From: Azolla pinnata
Taxonomy: Eukaryota > Streptophyta > Polypodiopsida > Salviniales > Salviniaceae
Assembly (NCBI GenBank): GCA_037176905.1
Contig: JBBBWG010016668.1
Span: forward strand, 1-48,207
Direction: 5' to 3'
DNA: 48,207 nt
This document shows, in pieces, positions 1-9,578 of the stretch (position 1 is its first letter; every line of letters begins with the position of its first letter). The position numbers and the translations under genes were made by a program. Under the pieces are notes generated by a model. It ran no database searches. It was not told the origin of the DNA and was given only the letters and a program-made list of their open reading frames with translations.

Positions 1-185
1 GCCGTGTAGATGTTCCACGTGAACGCCACGAGGTCGCGCCAGAAGCACTCCTCCGCCAGGAACATGTCCGCCGCAGCCTCGACGTCCCTGCGCAGGAGCG
101 CCGCCTCGAAGCTGCTCAGCCACGCCTGCACCTCCTCCTTCTCCTGCTCCGCCGGCAGCAGCCGCTGCTGATCAGCGGCGGCCAT
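1..185 (-). CDS. 5' end of a SnoaL-like / flavin monooxygenase-type gene (partial, runs off the left edge)
   Basis: Reading the minus strand from the ATG at 185 gives 61 open codons to the window edge with no stop. The peptide starts MAAADQQ, continues with an acidic helix, and carries EECFWRDLVAFTWNI near its end. From family knowledge, the F/YWRDL..FTW pattern is the hallmark of the SnoaL/NTF2-like N-terminal domain that precedes the FAD- and NADPH-binding domains in a group of fungal, bacterial and some plant flavin-containing monooxygenases. The Rossmann motifs would lie outside the window, so the monooxygenase part is inference. The coding part is very GC-rich compared with its surroundings. 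A short CT run (about 188-210) lies immediately 5' of the ATG. It could instead be a stand-alone NTF2-fold protein. Confidence 0.55.
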   Translation of the reverse strand, partial: MAAADQQRLLPAEQEKEEVQAWLSSFEAALLRRDVEAAADMFLAEECFWRDLVAFTWNIYT

Positions 186-2081
186 GGCACTCTCTCTCTC
201 TCTCTCTGTGTCTGTCTCCGTGTTCTTGCAGGCAGAATCTGTGGAACGCATCCGTTGACCAGACATGCACCAGCGCCGTTGACCGGATAGTTACGAGGCG
301 CGTTGACTTAAGCGTGCCTTTGCTCGCATACATGATATGCAAAAAGTGGCAAAACCATGGGGTTAAACCTTGCGACCTCGAGCGAAAAAAACAATCTCCG
401 AGTGAATTCGCAATCCGATGCAAACCGATTCGAAAAGCCAGCCTGATCTGATGTGATCAGGCATCATCACAACAATCGATCTTTTAGGTGGTCGATCGAT
501 CAGCTCCAGGTATGTAGAGATCTGTCTGGTTCGAGTTGAAGACACAGAAAAACAGCTGGTCAGATCAGACAAGGCAAGACAAGCAAAAGATCGAGCGGAA
601 TCCCTCTGGCTTCTTACACTCTGTCATAGATTCGGGTTCTTCTGTTAACGTCCCACGTCCGCCACTCGGCAGGCATGTTTTAAAAATTTCGCTCCATTTC
701 GCATGCACACGTCGTTGCACATACATCCACTGCCCTGACTGTATCCCTCTCGCCTTCATGCTAATTCGTATCCCATTTGCTACCGTATTATCGGTTTTGC
801 CTTATGAACCTTAACGGGAAGGAAACCTCCATGAAACTTTTAATGCTCGTTATCGTACGAAACCTCGACGAGGGAAACACCGAGTGGAACGTGTCGTTCA
901 CTGCCCATGTATAATTACCAATGCCCTTGAATCACCAATCCGATGTGTTTCAGAATTGTACTGTTTTTCAAGGATCCTTCTGCATCAAACAGGACAAAAA
1001 GTCTACTGTTTGGGGCCGAACCCGAGTGTGGGGATAGGGAACTGCAACGTTGGCGAACTTCGAATCAGTTTCCATGCTTCCTTATTACATACTAGAATCC
1101 GGTTACTTCCAAGACAACTTAAAAGTCTTCCAGAAAAAACAGCTACAAATTGGTTATCATCAATCCCCAGAACCCATTCCCAGACAAAGTACAAGTGTGC
1201 TAGACATATTCAAGCTGTGCAAGGAACACTTTCTCATCTATTGAAGAATCAAGATCAAAGCTTTCTTTTCTCAATGAAGACCAAACAGCATTTCCCCATG
1301 AGAAACTACCAGCCACTTGGCTATCGCAACAAGACATGAAGCATTCACTTCATTGCCAGACTCGTTGTGTATGCGTACCATTCTTGCATGCAATGTCCCT
1401 TACCCCAACAAGACGGATAGTACCTTGGCTCGGAAGATCATTCTTCAGATCATCGACAAGAGCCTAGCCATGCTAACCAAAGCCTCGATGCCATCAGGAG
1501 ATGATCTGAACTACGAGTGAACGACCCCCTTATATATAGTTCAAACCCTATGTGTACCCAGTTTTTTATTCACTCTTGACCACTTCGTGTGCAGTGGTCC
1601 AGGCGGCGTAAAGACACGACTAGTTACTTGTCACTATAGAATTGAATGGCTTCCATTTTGATACCCTCTAGCGAACGTGGTTTTCCACACAAACTAAGCA
1701 TGAGGGTCCATGGGCGTGACTTCTTGCGATCAGTTACACCCGTGCTCGTAAAACACCAACGATGGATTGGTCGAGCTCTATTATTTGCCAAGGCATATGA
1801 ATGCTATAGAAGACAGAGAAACAACGCTCGAGTTGCTAGGGACGAATTCGCATTGGGCGATGCCGTAAACCGAGGGTTTCTCTTCCAGAGATGACCTTCT
1901 ACAGTTCCTATGGTTAGTTTGTAAAGATTTAACTACCTTAAGACAGTTAAGATAGTGAATTCCCTTAAGACGGTTAGGACAGTTAAGATAGTTACGGCAG
2001 TTAAGACAGTTAAGACAGGGAGGACAATTCCGAAGAAGAGAAGAAGACGAAGAAGCAGAAGAAGAGCAGAGCTTTGCAGAT
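186..2081. other. Divergent intergenic region between the monooxygenase-type gene and SUFE1
   Basis: This stretch contains the 5' flanks of two divergent genes. It holds the CT run at 188-210, a TATA-like tatatatag at 1531-1539, and a small tandem repeat at about 1931-2020. Short open frames at 1317-1520 and 1646-1894 on the plus strand show no family I recognise and have no clear splice partners, so I do not call them genes. Confidence 0.6.
1931..2020. repeat. Minisatellite, unit about 10-11 bp (GTTAAGACAG-like), just upstream of SUFE1
   Basis: Seen directly: about eight imperfect copies of gttaagacag / gttaagatag / gttacggcag in head-to-tail order. They end roughly 60 bases before the SUFE1 start codon, so they lie in its proximal promoter or 5' leader. 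Confidence 0.8.
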
Positions 2082-4819
2082 ATGGCGATGGCCTCTTCTT
2101 CCTCCCTTCTTCCCGCGTCTTCTGCCGCCTCATCTCTGCACCGCCTCCATCTCCATCTCCTCAGGAGGAGATGCGCATCCTTGGTTTCGAAGCGCTCTCC
2201 CTACCTCCAACTCAACCCGTACCCTAATTCTAGTCCCAACCCGTTCCTCGATGCCCTCCGTGGAAGCATCCGATCGCAGCTCCGGCGACCTCCGTTCTCT
2301 TCGTTTGCGGTGTCGAATCCCGGCTCTGACTCGAATCCGGCCTCTGATGCCCTTCCCTCGGCTGAGAACCTACCTTCGAAGCTGACGAGAATCGTCCACC
2401 TCTTCCAGATGGTTCCAGACCCGAGGGCGAAATACGAGCAGCTTCTTCATTACGGCAAGAAGCTTGAGCCTCTGCCCAAGGAATTCCAGACCCTCGAAAA
2501 CAAGGTCAATGGATGCGTCTCGCAGGTGTGTGTTGGGCATCCATCTTGGTCTTTTACCCGATGCTCTTGTTGGTTCTTTCTGCAGGCAATAATGGGTTCC
2601 ATGAATTAGACCTTGACCTTGACCTTTACTAGAAGGTCGTGTCGTACATATTCAAGAATGATTGGGGTACTGACCTCGACCCTGATCAGATGACCTTGTT
2701 ATTCCGCATTCTAGTTGGAAAAGCGAGTCTTTGATGTTGGCAAGATGGGCTTGTTGCACTTGTTTTGTTCTTGCTCTCCTTAAGCCCAGTTGTAACGCGT
2801 CTCTCGACCAAATATTTGCACTGGCTCAGAATCAGCTCGTTTGGTTAAGAAGGGCTCAAGCCGCGGAGAATCCGAGGTCCAAGGCGATTAAAAAAAAACC
2901 AAGATTGAGCTGAGCCCATGGAGGGCTTCAATCTCTAATATCTGTATATATGTATACCTATATATGTCAATATCTATGTGTTGGATGTATTCTAAATATG
3001 TGTGTGTATGTATGTATGTATGTATGTATGTATGTATGTATGTATGTATGTATTTACACACACACACACACACTGAATATTAGAGTCAAGCTGAGCTGTA
3101 CCAGAGCCAACTGCCCTCTTGAGCTGATTGTCTTGCATTCTGGTTTTTGGTTATGTTCTTCTTATCGCATGCCGAAAATAGTTCCTTGTCCTTACGAGAT
3201 GATATTTTTGCTTTTGTTCTCATTGCAAATTGAAATTTGGTGATCGGCTTTTTTATTTCGGCCTTGACTGGATGTGATTTCTGTTTTTGCTCTTATTCCA
3301 GGCAGGACATGGCTTCTTGTCCTTTTTTCCTTGATTTCATCAGATGGTAATGTCTTTTTTCTTTTTCTTGTTTCTTGTTCCAGGCTAAAAATGGGTCCTT
3401 GACCTGAACCAGATCATCGTGCTGTTTTTGGTCTTATCCTTCTTTCTCCAGGTTGGTCTTACCTTGTTTTGCCAGAGGCTGCATAGGTCTGTGTCCATGA
3501 CCAGATGCTCTTAGTTTTTTCTCTTCTTTGAGGTTGTCCTTATCGAGTCAGAAAAATGTTTGTTTCTGTTCTTCATCTTATCCCACACAGATCTATTGTT
3601 GACCTCAGTATATTGTCATACCCTTATTCTTCTTTGTTTTACTGGCTGAATTTTTCCTTCCTTCCACTTTCTGAACTTGGAGAGACATTCTTGTGGTTTT
3701 ATTGTCTCTTCCTCTGGCCGAATGGAAGGTATTGGTCTTGGTCTCTGTCTTCTTCCAAAAAATGGTTCTTTGACCTTCCTTGACTAGACGAAAAGCTCTT
3801 TCCTTGTCTCTCTCTTGCTGCTTAAATGGGTCCTCATCTTTATCTTGACCTTGGCTGTTGCTTTTGTTATTCCCCTTCACAATCTTGATCTGAGGGGCTT
3901 GTCGTTCCTCTAGGAGCTTGAATGGGCTTTGTTCCCTGCTTGACCGTGACCAGGAGGTATTGCTCCTTCTCTTGTTGCCATTCTTTTGCCCCTAGGCTGA
4001 ACAGTTCCTCGCCTTTTCCCAGAATGTCTTGTTCTTCTTGGTGCTTTTACTGTCTCTTTTAGTCTGAATCTGATGTTCACCGAATTGCAGGTATGGGTGC
4101 GGGCCTTCCTTGATGAAGACCAGAAAGTCTTCTTCCAGGCTGACTCTGATTCTCTGTTGACCAAGGGTCTTGCTGCATTGCTTGTAGAGGGGTTGTCCGG
4201 AAGTCCACCGTCAGAGATACTCCGAATCTCGCCCGACTTTGTACAGTTATTAGGGCTTAACCAGAGTTTAACACCTTCTCGGAGCAATGGATTCCTGAAC
4301 ATGTTGAAATTGATGCAAAAGAAGGCGCTAGAATTGGCCATGGAAAGAGCTAAGCTTTCTGATGATGCGGCTGGTAATGGTTCCCATGACATTAGAGGCC
4401 AGGGTAATGATAATGAAGTTGTGGCGAGTTTGTCATCGACTGATATCAGTGGACATTCACCTGGTGGTGTAGAGGGTTCTACTGGGGGCAATTCTGATGG
4501 AGGCTCTGGCTCTGGCTCTGGTCCAGTGGCCACAACAAGGCAAGAGAGGATGAGGCAAAAACTTCAATTCAACCTAGTTCCCACGATGCTAGAGATAGAG
4601 GACGTTTCTTATCAACATGCTGGCCATGCTGGTGTAGAGAGAGGGGCTTCTGAGACGCATTTTAATGTGAAAGTGATCTCCAGCAAGTTCGAAGGCAAGA
4701 GCCTCGTCAAAAGACATCGACTTATCTATGATCTCTTGCAAGAGGAGCTTCAAAGTGGTCTTCATGCACTCTCCATTGTCGCCAAAACACCTGCCGAGGT
4801 CGAGAAAGCTCGAGTTTAG
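2082..4819 (+). CDS. SUFE1: Chloroplast SufE-BolA fusion, cysteine desulfurase activator
   Basis: Exons 2082-2525 and 4091-4819 (donor CAG|GTGTGT, acceptor TTGCAG|GTATGG, phase 0) give 390 residues; Arabidopsis SUFE1 is about 370. Residues 1 to about 95 are Ser/Arg/Pro-rich with few acids, as in a plastid transit peptide. The SufE domain follows: KLTRIVHLFQMV, then KYEQLLHYGKKL, then the NGCVSQ loop with the sulfur-accepting Cys145, and VWVRAFLDEDQ in exon 2. A Gly/Ser-rich linker leads to a C-terminal BolA domain (ETHFNVKVIS ... KRHRLIYDLLQEEL ... GLHALSI). In the family, SUFE1 takes persulfide from the cysteine desulfurase NFS2 and stimulates it for plastid Fe-S assembly, while the BolA part binds monothiol glutaredoxins. 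The intron falls just three residues after the active Cys. The start is the first ATG of the open frame; a second Met lies two codons on. Confidence 0.95.
2526..4090 (+). other. SUFE1 intron 1, 1565 bp, built of degenerate repeats
   Basis: The intron is T-rich on the coding strand. It repeats, in degenerate form, a theme of 'ccttgacc.tgaccagatgctcttg', then a T-rich stretch, then 'ccagg' or 'aatgggtcc'. Examples lie near 2545-2640, 2670-2715, 3300-3440, 3490-3540, 3770-3850 and 3930-4030. It also holds the (TGTA)n microsatellite. I see no gene in it. Confidence 0.6.
3003..3072. repeat. (TGTA)n followed by (CA)n microsatellite in the SUFE1 intron
   Basis: Seen directly: about twelve tandem tgta/atgt units followed by a short acacac run. 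Confidence 0.95.
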
Positions 4820-6386
4820 AATGACAGGTTCTTTCTTTTTTGTCTAAAGAGGTTTGGAGGGAATTTATAAAGCCTTCCCTATGTTTGTTATCTTCCGATT
4901 GATCGATGCCAACTTTATGTGGGAAATAGTTGATCACGACCACAAATCGAATCGAGAAAACAATCATACTGTAGTTCATGTCCACAATTGATGTTGGGAT
5001 GTTGATATCTGATTCTGAGTGTATAAAAAGAGGGCTGTCCAAGTATTGATTTTATCCAACAAGTCCATTTCTAATCCATGACAGTCACTGATGAACTGGC
5101 GGTTTATCTATGTGCATGTTATTCTGTAATAGTGAGATATTGAAATCCATGCAATCTTTCTACCAAGATGGTGGTGGTACTCCAGCTTTCTCTGCTTAGG
5201 CTGTGAAACTATACTCTACAATCATGATCAGATAAATCACTTGACAAAAAACATATATTTACAAAAGCCTAAGCTCATTCTGTACCACTTATATGGATGT
5301 CTCCGAGTAACACATATTGGACCAGGAATTAATTCAATCATTATTCTTGTATATGATGTTTTGTGAGGTCTGTGAAGTAGTTGCTACGCAGCATTTGAGT
5401 TTTGTGAAATCTTGATCTGGACCAAATACAATTTCCTTCGTGGCTTCTATCAAATACTGTACTTCAGACTTTCAAGTTTCAAGGTTCTTGTTTTTGTTAA
5501 CTATGGCAGCGATCCTAAGTGCCTTGGACTCTCATTACTTCCACCAAATACCGAATCCCCCTTCTCTTTTCATAGGTTTTGGCAACAAATGCGCAATTAC
5601 AGTAAGATGCTCCCGTTTCATCTGTGGTATGAACCTACATATCACAAAAAAATTACCTGCAAAACAGCCATTACCACCAGAGTTACTGCCCACCAAACCA
5701 TTTTACCATGACCTTCATAAAGTATTTACAAAAAGATGCTCGAAATGTGCAAACTCCATGACGCATCCTCTCATTTCCAGAGGCAGCTCATTGCCGCATT
5801 GAATATCAGATTTTTAAGTCAGTCTTATGAGACTTACCATATTGGTTTTTGTTGTGCCATGCTCATCCAATCCAGCTGTGTTTCTTGGTGTATTGTGGGT
5901 GTTGCTTTCCAAATGCCAAATCAGACAATAAATAGATGGGCACCTAGGTGTAGGTTTACTGAAAAGTGCCAGATAGATGTGCCTGGTATCGGTGCTTCAC
6001 CATACAGTTTACCATGCTATCTGGAACAAGAAAACAACCAAATGTCAGTTCCACCCCATACTAGCTGAACCAAGATATACATGACCATGGGTGTAAACAT
6101 TAAACCTGCTACCTGGAGTCTCTCTTCATATGTGTGCTGTAGATGAATCTCTCCATGGTATCTAGCGCATCGATTTTTTGGCTTGTAGTTTTCTCAGCTT
6201 TGCACTTGCCCATAACCACATTAAGAGTTTCTGAGGCAAGCAGTATCATTCCATTGATGATTGTCATTGCATAACCCCTTCGACTTTTTTATCTCCTCAA
6301 ATTTGTGGCATCAAGTTCTTTTTATCTGAATTCGAGTTACTCCATTTGATCCCAACAATCGTTCAAGGTAAAATAGCAGAAAGCTC
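4820..6386. other. Convergent intergenic region, SUFE1 and the first PPR gene
   Basis: This stretch holds the 3' flanks of two convergent genes. I see no gene, no RNA gene and no strong repeat. The open frames here are short and lack family resemblance. Confidence 0.6.
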
Positions 6387-9300
6387 TCATTGCTCTTCGA
6401 AGTGATTCCCTCTACCAAACCCTGCATATGCATTTGACATTAGGAGATAGCTGACAGCTAAATTTGGATGCTGAGAAACTAGTTGTTGAAATGATTCTCC
6501 TGCCATATGCATGTTTCCATATGATATACAAGATGCAAGCAAAGATGTCTGACTGACAACGTCTGGTACTGTGGGCATACATTCAATCAATTCTCGCGCC
6601 TTGAGTAGCTGTCCAGAACATCCAAGCAAATGTGCCATTGAGATAAAATGATCAGCCGTCGTTATGATTGCCTTGTCCTCCAACATGGACATAAACTGTG
6701 TACTACCTTCATTCACTTGGCCTGTGAGACTGAAGGCAGATAAAATACAACTGTAGATGCTCCTATCTGGCCTCAAACCTTGCTCTTGCATTGTTTGAAG
6801 GCATTCTCTTACTAATGGTAAGTTACCCATACGAGAAAACGCTGAAATCACAGTACCCCAAGCTGCAGCGTCCTTGCATTTCAATTCATCGAATAATTTG
6901 GATGCGTCCACGAAACTCCCACATTTGCCATACATGTCAACAAGACCACTCCCAATAACTAGATCATTCTCAAGGCTCTCTCTTATGATATGATCATGTA
7001 GCCATTGTCCTTGAATTACGGCACCAACACTAGCACAAGCTTTCAGAGCCGACGACAAGGCCATCACATTTGGCATCATGCTCTGAAGTCTCATCTTTTC
7101 AAAGAATAAAAGGGCAAGGAGTCCATAGTCAAGGTCCACATAACCTGCAATCATAACGCTCCATGATACCTGATTTTGGTAAGGTAAATGATTAAATGCA
7201 TGACATGCTTCCTCTAAACTTCCACATTTCAAATACATCTGCACAAGGGTAATTCCGATATCCATATCTACTTCTAATCCACTTTCGATAAGTTTGTGGT
7301 GTACCAATAGAGCCCTTTCAATGTCCTTGAAATACCCACATGCATACAATGTACATGAAAATGCTATTTTGTTCGGTTCTAAATTCTCATGTTGCATCCG
7401 TCCAAAAAGTTCTAGTGCAGTATGTCCATGCCCATGCATTGCATAACCTGCAATTAAGGAACTATATGACGAAGAATCTCGAACCAGAATTTGACTGAAT
7501 ACTTTACATGCTTCCTCAAACATGCCCAGTTTTGCATAAATGTCGACAAGAGAATTTCCCAATATTATATCTGAAGAAAAACGGCTTTTCATAATATGAC
7601 CATGTACCACCATGACTGAAGCTACTACACATCCAGAGCTGCAGCATACCTTCAGGACAGCTAAAAGAATCACTCGGTCTGATTCTATACCATCTTTAAG
7701 CATTTTCTCAAAAAGCTCCAAGGCAATAATACCTTGCCCACCTTCAGCATATCCTGTAATCAATGCACACCATGATACAACATCTCGATATGATAGGATG
7801 GAAAACATACTTTGTGCCTCATCTAAGCCCCCACATTTTGCATACATATCCACCATAATATTTCCTATCTGCACATCCTTCAAAATGTCGTTCTCAATTG
7901 CTATGTGGTGGACCAACATAGCCCTTTCTACAGAACCCAGGTCCACGCACCCTTTCACAGCACCTAGCAATGAAGCTCTATCTGGAATAACACACTGCTC
8001 CACCATATTCCCAAAGAGATTGAGCGCATGCTTCATATTTCCCTGCTGTGCATATCCATCAATTATGATTCCCCAGGATGAGGCATCCTCATAATTCTGG
8101 AGACGTTCAAACTGTCTACTTGCCTCTGCCAGGTTCCCACATTTGGCATACATATCAATTAAGCTATTTCCGATCATTAAGTCAGATTCATAGCCAGCTT
8201 CTATTATTAGTTTATGTATCATCATGCCCTCACGTAAAGCTCCTATGCCACCACAAGCATTCAGAGCACATGAAAATATAAACTTGGTCTGCCCAATGTT
8301 GTCTTCCTGAGTTGTTTCGAACAATCTCAAGGCCGAGATATTCTCTCCAAGATTCACATATCCTGCAATCATGGCCCCCCATGACAATACATTTCTCTTT
8401 TCTAAACTCTCGAAGATCATATAAGCGTCTTCCATAATCCCATGCTTGGCATATATATTGATTAATGCAGTTCCAACCACCACATCGGAGTCTAATAGTT
8501 CTCGAATGATGAGATCATGCAAGATTCTTGCTTGTGCTAAACCTCCAACGGAGCTGCAAGCTTTCAAGATTGTCGAAAATACAACATTATCTAGCTTCAT
8601 CTTCTGTTCTTTCATCTTCGAAAAGAGTTCGAAAGCTTTTTGAATATCACCATTTTCAGTGTATCCTGCCAACATTGTGCACCATAGTACCATATCTTTA
8701 TTTTCTAATCCTTCAAACACCTTGTGGGCATCCTGTGTGGAACCACACTTACAATATAAATCCACAAGCGAGCTTCCGATAACAATGTTTGTCTCCATTC
8801 CTGTTTCTATAACCTGGTTATGAATTTTCCTTCCATGCACAATGGCTCTAGCATGGTTAAAAGCTTTCAGCACGGACATGTACGAAACCTCATCAGGCAA
8901 GAAGCCGTCTATTTGCAGTTTCTCAAAAGCTTGCAGTGCTAATAGCTCATAGCCATACATGCCATAAGCTGAAATTATTGCATTGTAAGACAATACATTT
9001 TGACTTTGCAAGCCATCAAACAACTTTCGTGCCTCGCTTAAATTCCCACACTTTGCATACATATCTACGAGAGCACTAGAAAGACGTAAATCTGATACAA
9101 TCCCATGGTTTTTTATCTCTTCGTGGATCAAGATTCCCCACCTGAGAGCTTTAATACTAGAATAAACCTTCAAGACACATACATATATAGCTCTGTTCGG
9201 TATTAAACCCTCATGCTTCATTAGATGGAACAAATCTATAACCTCCTTGTTTTCTTGAAATTTGGAATGCATCTCGATAATCACTTGCCATGTTTGAACA

Positions 9301-9578
9301 CTCGGAGCTTTGATGGTTGCAAAAGCAAGATTTGCTTCAAAGAAGCTCCCACATAAAATGAAAAATCGAACTAGATGATCCCCTAGGCTTGTGGCAGAGC
9401 TAACGGCACATGCAATCAGTAGCGAATGAACTCTCCTACCACTTTTTAGATCCCTTGTAGCAGCACATTGCTGAAGGTCAGCATGCAATCTGTGTGGTGG
9501 AGGTATGCCTTGTAAATGCATGTCATCCTTCACGCAAAAACAAATCCTAAAATTCTTAATATGATAACCGTAAAACAT
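6387..9578 (-). CDS. Long PLS-class pentatricopeptide repeat protein, truncated E domain, no DYW
   Basis: One uninterrupted exon of 1063 codons. Eight clear L-type signatures are visible (SALVDMYAKCG, SSLVDLYCKCG, TALINIYAKHG, NSLIDMYAKCG, NIMVDMYAKCG, NSLVDIYAKLG, TLVQMYLKCG, SGLVDMYGKCG). Each is followed by an S/P pair ending W.xxIxGY, so about 26-28 PPR motifs. The C-terminus runs L2, S2 and part of E1 (ISMAHLLGCSGQL ... MPTVPDVVSQTSLLASC) and stops at GFGRGNHFEEQ, without E+ or DYW. By family, PLS-PPR proteins bind organelle transcripts base by base and direct C-to-U or U-to-C editing. Without a DYW deaminase this one would need a partner in trans. The first Met is followed by an alternative start at residue 20 (9521), which removes an odd MFYGYHIKNF leader. 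I cannot tell plastid from mitochondrial targeting. Confidence 0.93.
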   Translation of the reverse strand: MFYGYHIKNFRICFCVKDDMHLQGIPPPHRLHADLQQCAATRDLKSGRRVHSLLIACAVSSATSLGDHLVRFFILCGSFFEANLAFATIKAPSVQTWQVIIEMHSKFQENKEVIDLFHLMKHEGLIPNRAIYVCVLKVYSSIKALRWGILIHEEIKNHGIVSDLRLSSALVDMYAKCGNLSEARKLFDGLQSQNVLSYNAIISAYGMYGYELLALQAFEKLQIDGFLPDEVSYMSVLKAFNHARAIVHGRKIHNQVIETGMETNIVIGSSLVDLYCKCGSTQDAHKVFEGLENKDMVLWCTMLAGYTENGDIQKAFELFSKMKEQKMKLDNVVFSTILKACSSVGGLAQARILHDLIIRELLDSDVVVGTALINIYAKHGIMEDAYMIFESLEKRNVLSWGAMIAGYVNLGENISALRLFETTQEDNIGQTKFIFSCALNACGGIGALREGMMIHKLIIEAGYESDLMIGNSLIDMYAKCGNLAEASRQFERLQNYEDASSWGIIIDGYAQQGNMKHALNLFGNMVEQCVIPDRASLLGAVKGCVDLGSVERAMLVHHIAIENDILKDVQIGNIMVDMYAKCGGLDEAQSMFSILSYRDVVSWCALITGYAEGGQGIIALELFEKMLKDGIESDRVILLAVLKVCCSSGCVVASVMVVHGHIMKSRFSSDIILGNSLVDIYAKLGMFEEACKVFSQILVRDSSSYSSLIAGYAMHGHGHTALELFGRMQHENLEPNKIAFSCTLYACGYFKDIERALLVHHKLIESGLEVDMDIGITLVQMYLKCGSLEEACHAFNHLPYQNQVSWSVMIAGYVDLDYGLLALLFFEKMRLQSMMPNVMALSSALKACASVGAVIQGQWLHDHIIRESLENDLVIGSGLVDMYGKCGSFVDASKLFDELKCKDAAAWGTVISAFSRMGNLPLVRECLQTMQEQGLRPDRSIYSCILSAFSLTGQVNEGSTQFMSMLEDKAIITTADHFISMAHLLGCSGQLLKARELIECMPTVPDVVSQTSLLASCISYGNMHMAGESFQQLVSQHPNLAVSYLLMSNAYAGFGRGNHFEEQ

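Noticed and set aside
1317..1894. Two plus-strand frames of 67 and 82 codons with ordinary-looking composition
   Set aside because: No recognisable family, no joined exons, and no support beyond being open. They could be part of an unknown gene, but I cannot show it.
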